Source: Acholeplasmataceae bacterium
GTDB taxonomy: Bacteria; Bacillota_I; Bacilli_A; Acholeplasmatales; Acholeplasmataceae
Direction of reading: 5' to 3'
DNA length: 41,425 nt
Assembly: GCA_012837585.1 (NCBI GenBank)
Contig: DUQW01000088.1
Location: 1 to 41,425 of the forward strand
Positions 35,408 to 41,425 of the stretch are shown here, piece after piece; position 1 is the stretch's first letter, and every line of letters starts with the position of its first letter. The position numbers were made by a program, and so were the translations under genes. The notes beneath the pieces were generated by a model. The model was not told where the DNA came from. It saw only the letters and a list, made by a program, of their open reading frames with translations, and ran no database searches.

Positions 35408-36403
35408 CTATTTTAATGCTTCATCAATTAGTTTTAGTTCTTCTTTAGTAAAATTTAAGTTATTTATGGCTTCAAGATTATCATATAATTGTGATATTTT
35501 AGATGTTGAAATTAATACTGATGATACATTTTCATCTCTTAAAGCCCAAGCAAGAGCCATTTGAGCAATATTTTGACCTCTTGCTTTTGCAATTTCATCA
35601 AGTTTGATTAGTTTACTTCTTAAATCTTCGGTAATATCTCTTTCATTTAAGAAAACAATATAATCTTTTTTAGCTCTTGAATCTTCTGGTATATCTTTTA
35701 TATATTTATTAGTAAGTTTTCCTTGAGCTAAGACACTATATGCAATTAATCCGCCATCAAGTTTATTAACTGTTTCTGGTAATTTATCTTCTTCTATATA
35801 TCGATTTAACATAGAGTATTGTGGTTGAGTAATAACAAAAGGCACGTGTAATTCACGTAAGATTTTAACGGCTCTTGAAAGTTGTTCGCTTTTATAATTA
35901 GATAATCCTACATATAAAGCTTTACCTTGCAGAACAATATCTCTTAGGGCTAACATCGTTTCATATAAATTAGTTTCATGATCAAATCTATGATGATAAA
36001 AAATATCGACATAAGGAATGCCTAATCTTTTAAGTGATTGATCAAGAGATGCTATTAAATATTTTCTAGAACCATGATCACCATACGGCCCTGGCCACAT
36101 TCCGTAACCAGCTTTTGTTGAAATAATAATTTCATCACGATATGGCATTAACGCTTCTTTTAATACACGACCAAAAAATTCTTCTGCTGATCCTGGGGGT
36201 GGTCCATAGTTATTAGCTAAATCAAAATGAGTAATCCCATTATCAAAGGCCGCTAGTATCATTTCTTTTCCTTTTTCATAATCATTAACCGCACCAAAAT
36301 TAACCCATAGGCCAAATGATAAAATTGGAAGTTTTAATCCACTATTACCTAATCTACGATAAATCATTTTTTCATATCTTTTGGGATTCGCTACATAAGT
36401 CAT
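35408..36403 (-). CDS. Aldo/keto reductase (YghZ/L-glyceraldehyde-3-phosphate reductase-like)
   Basis: NADPH-dependent reductase of the AKR superfamily. Catalytic residues are visible: Asp in HFDLANNYG, Tyr in NNYGPPPGSAEE, Lys in IIISTKAGYGMWPGPYG and His in IFYHHRFD. The segment WPGPYGDHGSRKY is typical of the YghZ/Kv-beta-like branch. The track begins at a GTG (36412) inside the GGAGGTG ribosome site; the start is ATG 36403, giving 331 aa. It is first of two genes with the HAD phosphatase; the pair may handle a toxic sugar phosphate (inference). Confidence 0.9.
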   Translation of the reverse strand: MTYVANPKRYEKMIYRRLGNSGLKLPILSFGLWVNFGAVNDYEKGKEMILAAFDNGITHFDLANNYGPPPGSAEEFFGRVLKEALMPYRDEIIISTKAGYGMWPGPYGDHGSRKYLIASLDQSLKRLGIPYVDIFYHHRFDHETNLYETMLALRDIVLQGKALYVGLSNYKSEQLSRAVKILRELHVPFVITQPQYSMLNRYIEEDKLPETVNKLDGGLIAYSVLAQGKLTNKYIKDIPEDSRAKKDYIVFLNERDITEDLRSKLIKLDEIAKARGQNIAQMALAWALRDENVSSVLISTSKISQLYDNLEAINNLNFTKEELKLIDEALK

Positions 36404-36426
36404 CTTTAACACCTCCGCTTATTTTA

Positions 36427-36435
36427 ATTATACCA
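36427..36435 (-). promoter_or_regulatory. Aldo/keto reductase promoter
   Basis: Minus strand extended -10 TGGTATAAT (TATAAT at 36427-36432), about 24 nt before the start codon; no clear -35. Confidence 0.55.
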
Positions 36436-36497
36436 TGAATATATATGATATTTTTCATTTAAAAGAAAACTTATTATTTCCAATATATTGTTTTTTT

Positions 36498-36506
36498 TGA
36501 TAAAAT
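36498..36506 (+). promoter_or_regulatory. RNase J promoter
   Basis: Plus strand extended -10 TGATAAAAT (TAAAAT at 36501-36506) with a poor -35 (TTCCAA at 36478-36483, 17-nt spacing). GGAGG precedes the ATG at 36540. Confidence 0.5.
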
Positions 36507-36539
36507 ATATATAACGAAATACGATATTGGAGGAATTAA

Positions 36540-38237
36540 ATGAAAAACTCTTTACTTAAAACCGATGAGATCGGAGTTTTCGCTTTAGGAGGTTTAGGTG
36601 AAGTAGGTAAGAACTTATATGTTCTTGAAATTAGTAATCAAATTTTTCTGCTGGACTGCGGAATTATGTTTCCTGATGCTCACTTATTAGGAATTGATTA
36701 TGTTTTACCTGATTTTACCTACTTAGAAGAAAATAAGGAAAGAATTGTAGGATTATTCATCACTCATGGTCACGAAGATCATATTGGTGGTATTCCGTAT
36801 TTACTTAGAAAAGTTAATATCCCTAAAATTTACGCTTCTGGATTTGCAGTAAGTTTAATTAAAGCAAAATTAGGTGAATTTACGGATATTAAAATGCCTA
36901 AAATTGAAAACTATGAATCTCACTCTAAATACTATTTTAAAGATGTTGAAGTTAGTTTTGTTAGACTAAATCACTCAATACCTGATATGCATGGTATCGC
37001 CTTTAAGACACCACTTGGATATATTTTCCATACTGGTGATTTTAAAATTGATCTGACACCTGTAGGACCAGGAGCTGAATATCATAAATTAACTAAAATG
37101 GGCGAGGAAGGAATGTTACTTGTTTTATCTGATTCAACTAACGCCGAAAGGGATGAAACAATTCAATCAGAAAGAGCAATTGGCGAATCAATTAATGATC
37201 TGTTTTATAATATTAAAGGTAGAATTATTATTGCGACATTTGCATCTAATATCTACCGTATGCAACAAATTATTGACGCTTCAATTTTATCAAATAGACA
37301 AGTTGCAGTAATTGGACGTTCAATGGAAAATGCAATTGAAATTGGTCTACAATCGGGATATATTAAAGCGCCAAAAGATATCTTTGTAAAACCTGAAGAT
37401 ATTAACCGTATCCCACCTGAAAGATTAACTATCTTATCAACCGGTTCACAAGGTGAACCGCTAGCTGCATTAAGTAGAATTGCTGCTGGTTCACACCGCT
37501 TTATTAAGGCGATTCCTGGTGATACAGTAATATTTTCGTCATCACCAATTCCAGGTAATCAAGAGCCAATTAACCGAACAATAAATGCTTTATTTAGAAT
37601 TGGGGCTGATGTAATAACACATGGTCCACTTGCTGATACTCATACATCAGGACATGGTAATCAATTTGATTTAAAGCTATTATTATCTTTAACTAAACCT
37701 AAGTTTTTTATTCCAGTTCACGGAGAACATAGAATGCTTAAATTCCACCGTGATTTAGCTATCTCCGTTGGAGTTGATCCGCAAAATATTTTAATTATGG
37801 ATAATGGTGATGTTGCAGCTGTTTCAAAAGATAAAATTAGACTTGCTGGTAGAGTTCAAGCTGACGATGTTTACGTTGACGGGACAGGAATCGGAGATAT
37901 TTCAAATAATATCATTAGAGAAAGAAAGATGTTAAGTGATGATGGAATGTTTGCGGTAATTATTACTGTTGATAACCAGAATCGAAAAATTATTGGAGAT
38001 CCTACTATTATCTCTCGAGGCTTTATTTATATGAAGGGTAATGAAGCCTTAACTGATGCTTTAGCTAATGATACTAAAGAATTTGTTACTAATGTATTTA
38101 ATAATAAAAATTTAATATCTGAATCTGAATTTAAGACAAAATTATCTGATTATTTAACTGATAAAATCTATGATATTACTCAAAGAAAACCGATGATTAT
38201 TCCTGTTATTAGAAATTTTAATACAACTGATTTATAA
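36540..38237 (+). CDS. rnj: Ribonuclease J
   Basis: Metallo-beta-lactamase ribonuclease with endo- and 5'-exonuclease activity in mRNA decay and rRNA processing. The metal motif THGHEDHIGG is at about residues 75-84, followed by the GDFKIDLTPV and LLVLSDSTNAER segments, beta-CASP features and IPVHGEHRML. At 565 aa it is full length. ATG 36540 follows GGAGG. Single-gene unit on the plus strand with its own terminator. I cannot tell J1 from J2 and see only one copy here. Confidence 0.95.
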   Translation: MKNSLLKTDEIGVFALGGLGEVGKNLYVLEISNQIFLLDCGIMFPDAHLLGIDYVLPDFTYLEENKERIVGLFITHGHEDHIGGIPYLLRKVNIPKIYASGFAVSLIKAKLGEFTDIKMPKIENYESHSKYYFKDVEVSFVRLNHSIPDMHGIAFKTPLGYIFHTGDFKIDLTPVGPGAEYHKLTKMGEEGMLLVLSDSTNAERDETIQSERAIGESINDLFYNIKGRIIIATFASNIYRMQQIIDASILSNRQVAVIGRSMENAIEIGLQSGYIKAPKDIFVKPEDINRIPPERLTILSTGSQGEPLAALSRIAAGSHRFIKAIPGDTVIFSSSPIPGNQEPINRTINALFRIGADVITHGPLADTHTSGHGNQFDLKLLLSLTKPKFFIPVHGEHRMLKFHRDLAISVGVDPQNILIMDNGDVAAVSKDKIRLAGRVQADDVYVDGTGIGDISNNIIRERKMLSDDGMFAVIITVDNQNRKIIGDPTIISRGFIYMKGNEALTDALANDTKEFVTNVFNNKNLISESEFKTKLSDYLTDKIYDITQRKPMIIPVIRNFNTTDL

Positions 38238-38260
38238 AAAAACACCAGGCGGTGTTTTTT
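38237..38260. terminator. Terminator between RNase J and the corrinoid operon
   Basis: A 10-bp stem AAAAAACACC/GGTGTTTTTT with 4-nt loop AGGC starts within the rnj stop codon. T-runs on the plus strand make it a strong rnj terminator. The A-run on the other side lets it also act on the convergent cobO operon. Confidence 0.85.
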
Positions 38261-38275
38261 TGTTTATATATCTAA

Positions 38276-38791
38276 TTAAAAATCTATTCCTCTTCGTGCT
38301 AATACACCTTCGTGGTAATAATGTTTTAACTCGCGCATTTCTGTAACTAGATCCGCTCTTTGTTTTACAAAGTTAGTAGCATATCTACCAGTAATAATTA
38401 ATTCAACATGTTCAGGTTTAGCATCAATTAATGTATGAAACTCCTCTTCTGTGATTAACTCAGTGATAAAACATAAATTCAACTCATCTAAAATAACTAC
38501 ATCATATTCACCTGATTTTAAAACTTTAAGTGAATACTCATATCCTTCTTTGGCTTTCTCAATATCAGTATATTTAGGATCGTTACCGACAAATGTTGGT
38601 GCACCAAACATTTTAATTTCTAAATTATCTAATTTTTCTAAAATTTCAAAAGCGGAATCTTTAATTCCTTTCATAAATTGACCAAGAAATACTTTTTTGC
38701 CAGCCCCTAATGCCCTAATTGCCAATCCGAAGCAAGCTGTAGTTTTTCCTTTTCCGTTACCGGTATAAACATGAATATAACCTTTGTTCAT
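38276..38791 (-). CDS. cobO: Cob(I)yrinic acid a,c-diamide adenosyltransferase (BtuR/CobO/CobA type)
   Basis: Transfers adenosyl from ATP to cob(I)alamin to make the coenzyme form. The 171-aa protein shows the family P-loop YTGNGKGKTTACFG at residues 9-22, LGQFMKG, VVILDELNLCF and the late LIITGRYA. The start overlaps the ECF gene stop (ATGA) with GGTGA in the right place. It is last in the operon after the S-component, so it likely activates imported corrinoid. No de novo cobalamin genes are nearby. Confidence 0.92.
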   Translation of the reverse strand: MNKGYIHVYTGNGKGKTTACFGLAIRALGAGKKVFLGQFMKGIKDSAFEILEKLDNLEIKMFGAPTFVGNDPKYTDIEKAKEGYEYSLKVLKSGEYDVVILDELNLCFITELITEEEFHTLIDAKPEHVELIITGRYATNFVKQRADLVTEMRELKHYYHEGVLARRGIDF

Positions 38792-39321
38792 AATGAGTCA
38801 CCACTTTCATTTATAGTTTTTTCTTCTAACTGAGAATCTAATACTCTCTTTAATGGTTTATATAACCATAGTACTGATAAGAAGCTTGATGCTGCAATTA
38901 AAATTTCAAATGGAATATCTTGGATAAAATATGTCCAAAATGGTATTTGCAGCATAAATACTCCTGGTATAAAAAATATCCAACAATATATTAAAGAATA
39001 TAAAATACTTAAAAATGCCAATCCCAATGAATAATTTACTTTCTTAAATATAGTTTTTAAAGTAATCAGAATGACTAAATAACCTGCATACATAAATGGT
39101 ACTACTATTAAATTAAATGATCCCATCAGTAAGTTATCCAAAATAACATGGACTGTAATCATTAAAACTGATTCAATAAAATTAAATGTCTTACAATATA
39201 AAATTATTAATAAAAATGTCAGTTGTACGTTAGGAATAAAACTTAAAATTTGTTCTTGAACAAATAATATAGCTGTAAGAATGGATATGATTACTAATCT
39301 TTTAATCGTCATCTTTTTCAT
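38788..39321 (-). CDS. ECF transporter S-component, probably for cobalamin
   Basis: A 177-aa membrane protein with about five or six hydrophobic helices and the short basic N-terminus (MKKMTIKRLVIISILTAILFVQEQ) typical of ECF substrate-binding subunits, which use a shared EcfA/A'/T module encoded elsewhere. Specificity is inferred from neighbours: a DUF4430 protein upstream and a corrinoid adenosyltransferase downstream point to cobalamin (CbrT-like). ATG 39321 has GGAGA nearby. Sequence alone does not prove the ligand. Confidence 0.78.
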   Translation of the reverse strand: MKKMTIKRLVIISILTAILFVQEQILSFIPNVQLTFLLIILYCKTFNFIESVLMITVHVILDNLLMGSFNLIVVPFMYAGYLVILITLKTIFKKVNYSLGLAFLSILYSLIYCWIFFIPGVFMLQIPFWTYFIQDIPFEILIAASSFLSVLWLYKPLKRVLDSQLEEKTINESGDSL

Positions 39322-39322
39322 A

Positions 39323-39727
39323 TTATGTCTCCACCCTTGTTAGAATAAATGTTACTTTTAACTTGTTTTCTAATTTGATTTGGCTAACTCCAACCGTAGA
39401 AAATTCATCGTTTACTAATATTTTTATAAATAATTCGTTTTTATTAGGTGCATGAAGTGAATCAATCTTTATAATATATACTCCAAATACACTATTTTCA
39501 TATTCTATATCGTAGTTATCATCAAGTATCTTAAAAAGTGTATCTCCAGCTTTGTAGTTATGATATTCTGTGCTTAAAACATTATTTTCAAGATCAATAA
39601 GTTCAATCGTAATGGTTCCGTTATCTTTTGCCTCTTCCCTCTTGGCAAGCATAACAAAACCAGTTATGATTAACCCTAGTACAATAATTGAATATATGAT
39701 CTTTAAAATAAGTTTTTTTCTAAGCAT
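39323..39727 (-). CDS. Membrane-anchored DUF4430 (transcobalamin C-terminal-like) protein
   Basis: A 134-aa protein with one N-terminal transmembrane helix (about 7-27) and an extracellular beta-rich domain. The pattern YKAGDTLFKILDD, then FGVYIIKIDSL, then KILVNDEFSTVGVSQIKL fits DUF4430, the domain that forms the C-terminal lobe of intrinsic factor and transcobalamin. It likely presents bound corrinoid to the S-component encoded 1 nt downstream. No Shine-Dalgarno precedes ATG 39727; it follows the previous stop by 5 nt, so translation may be coupled. Confidence 0.78.
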   Translation of the reverse strand: MLRKKLILKIIYSIIVLGLIITGFVMLAKREEAKDNGTITIELIDLENNVLSTEYHNYKAGDTLFKILDDNYDIEYENSVFGVYIIKIDSLHAPNKNELFIKILVNDEFSTVGVSQIKLENKLKVTFILTRVET

Positions 39728-39732
39728 AATAA

Positions 39733-41425
39733 TTAATAATATAAATTAACTGTTTTATTTACTCGTAAATGAACTAAGTATAACGCTAATGCAGCAAAGG
39801 CTTGAGGAGTTGCAAATGGTATGTCAATTTCTGTACTATCTAAATTAGTTTTAAATCCCTTAGCAGTTGCATCATAAAATTTTATTAAACCTTGTGTAAG
39901 GGTAGTAGATTCATCTAAATTTAATGTTTTACCATTTGATGTATAAGCAATTAAAGCCATTGCTGTTGATGACGAACTTGCTTTACCATCCCACCCTAAA
40001 ATACCGTCTTTTGTTTTGTTAGTTGTAATAACATTATATAAATTTGTTTTATCATATTCACGATTAGTGGATGTAGCAAGAATAAATGCCGCAGTATCTG
40101 AATCAAACCATTCATTAGTATGAACTGTAGGTAAATCGGCTAAAATTGTATTAAGTAATGCTTGATTATTGTTAAAATTAGTAATTAAAGCTAGTGCCAT
40201 TGGATATGAATAAAATGATGCTACTGATGCTAAGTTTTCAGTGTATGTAATAATTGAACTTGGCACCTCTAAGCCATAAGCTTTAGCAAGTAGCATTAAT
40301 TTAAATGCATCTCCTTCACTAGAAATTGTCGCAGTATTTAAATACTCAACTACTGTTTGTTTTGGAACAACTTGAGTTAAATCATAATCATATCCATTTT
40401 CATTTAAAAGAGTAATTGCCGCTATTGCGTTATAATCAAATAATACAACACCATTTTCAACACGAATAAAACTTGCTTTGTGTGTATCATATACACTTGA
40501 TATAATATTTTCAATTTGAGCTATTTCAGGATTAACTATATTTTTTTCGCGAAATCTAACATGTGAAAAATCTAGTTCAGACTCCATTACAGCTCCGCCT
40601 ACTTTAGCAGTAAATTTAAAACTGCCTTTAAATTTATAAGTTGTTGTAATTGTATGAGTTGTATTTTCAATAGTAACTAGCACTTCTAATTCTGATTCTA
40701 AAGTACCAATAACAACATCAAATTCTTCTAGTTCTAATTCAACTAATATTTCTTTTTTCGCTGCTTCATCATTTGTCATGTGAAGTTTCATTTCAACTTC
40801 AGCATCACCAATTTTAGTTTCAAGTTCTAAGACAAGTTTTCCTTTTTCATTTTTAATTTTTAATTTGAACTCTAATTTTTGACCTACTTTGGGATCAACA
40901 ATATATTGAAACTCTCTTTCACCTTTTTGAAGTTTAGATGAAACTTCTACTTTAATGTCATTAGCTTCATGGATAACTGTTAATTCTTTTTCACCATCTA
41001 CTGGGTCAATTTCAACTTGACCGTCAATTAATAATTCTTTAACAGTTTTACCAACAGTAATTACTAATAATCCTTTAAATTCAGTTTCAACTTCATGTTC
41101 AGTTACGTTATAATGCATTACATAATTAACATCAGCACCTAATAAATCTTTAGAATCATATGTAGCCATTTTTTCGTAACCTTCACGGTTAGAATCAGAA
41201 TGTTTAATTTCAACATTTTGCAAAAATGTTTCTAACATTAATAATTGTTGATCAATTACTCCTACTAATGAATCAGCTAAATTTACTTCAATGGCTTGCT
41301 GATTAATTTGAGGTCCAGTACTATTGGCTAATGTAACTTGCGATGCATTTGAGTTTAATGTTGCTGCGCCTTGAGACATATTAGCTGCTGACACAGCTTG
41401 AACCATATATGCGTCTTCATCTTTA
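39733..41425 (-). CDS. Large surface protein with alpha/alpha-barrel-like C-terminus (N-terminus outside window)
   Basis: The frame stays open to the window edge (codons for KDEDAY precede the track's Met at 41406), so the 5' end is missing and that Met is probably internal. The visible ~560 residues comprise a Ser/Asn/Gln-rich start, a long beta-rich, Lys/Glu-rich region (~60-300) and a C-terminal helical domain (~300-557). The helical repeats (SSTAMALIAYTSNGKT, DTAAFILATST, TPQAFAALALYLVHL) resemble prenyltransferase/intrinsic-factor alpha/alpha barrels. With the DUF4430 gene next door it looks like the other lobe of a split corrinoid binder. Secretion is assumed from composition; no signal peptide can be seen. 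Confidence 0.6.
   Translation of the reverse strand, partial: KDEDAYMVQAVSAANMSQGAATLNSNASQVTLANSTGPQINQQAIEVNLADSLVGVIDQQLLMLETFLQNVEIKHSDSNREGYEKMATYDSKDLLGADVNYVMHYNVTEHEVETEFKGLLVITVGKTVKELLIDGQVEIDPVDGEKELTVIHEANDIKVEVSSKLQKGEREFQYIVDPKVGQKLEFKLKIKNEKGKLVLELETKIGDAEVEMKLHMTNDEAAKKEILVELELEEFDVVIGTLESELEVLVTIENTTHTITTTYKFKGSFKFTAKVGGAVMESELDFSHVRFREKNIVNPEIAQIENIISSVYDTHKASFIRVENGVVLFDYNAIAAITLLNENGYDYDLTQVVPKQTVVEYLNTATISSEGDAFKLMLLAKAYGLEVPSSIITYTENLASVASFYSYPMALALITNFNNNQALLNTILADLPTVHTNEWFDSDTAAFILATSTNREYDKTNLYNVITTNKTKDGILGWDGKASSSSTAMALIAYTSNGKTLNLDESTTLTQGLIKFYDATAKGFKTNLDSTEIDIPFATPQAFAALALYLVHLRVNKTVNLYY

Noticed and set aside
38238-38275. Cobalamin riboswitch near the corrinoid genes
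   Set aside because: This gap only holds a terminator; the operon's leader is beyond the right edge of the window.
1-41425. Mycoplasma genetic code (UGA = Trp)
   Set aside because: RF2 is present and intact, several genes stop at TGA in ATGA overlaps, and Trp is encoded by TGG in the genes examined.

Overview
The window is a low-GC, mostly minus-strand stretch of bacterial housekeeping chromosome. Gene content and base composition suggest the Mollicutes/Firmicutes boundary (Acholeplasma- or Izemoplasma-like). It carries a release factor 2 gene, and several genes end in TGA inside ATGA overlaps, so UGA is a stop codon here. That argues against a code-4 mycoplasma. The taxonomic placement is an inference; no rRNA is present. 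I saw no tRNA, IS element, phage or CRISPR array.

Left part (1-8.0 kb): the 5' part of ftsY; a ~100-nt orphan small-RNA candidate with its own promoter, palindromic operator and terminator (654-753, minus); topA with its own promoter; then a tight minus-strand operon made of a membrane-anchored protein of unknown function, a soluble FtsK/SftA-type DNA translocase, signal peptidase I, rbgA and rnhB, closed by a terminator overlapping the rnhB stop codon.

Middle (8.0-27.2 kb): a plus-strand HAD phosphatase converges on a long operon, secA-prfB-yitT-ctpA-recX-glgB-glgP-small kinase, read leftward from a promoter at about 20.45 kb. It joins protein export, termination, proteolysis and glycogen turnover with almost no gaps. 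metK follows behind a divergent SAM-I-like riboswitch with a clear terminator/antiterminator pair. Next comes a priA-fmt-pgpA-(degenerate HD-GYP membrane protein) operon.

Right part (27.2-41.4 kb): the classic rimP-nusA-rnpM-ylxQ-infB-rbfA operon with a possible attenuator in its leader; a glycosyltransferase/acyltransferase fusion for membrane lipid synthesis; a small membrane protein; coaD, whose terminator lies inside the convergent HAD gene; an aldo/keto reductase; RNase J; and at the end a likely corrinoid uptake operon. That operon holds a surface protein with an alpha-barrel-like C-terminus (5' end outside the window), a membrane-anchored DUF4430 protein, an ECF S-component and a BtuR/CobO adenosyltransferase.

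The least explained elements are the C-rich small RNA beside topA/ftsY, the split intrinsic-factor-like vitamin B12 capture operon, the GT4-PlsC fusion, and the TM-less FtsK paired with a separate membrane protein.
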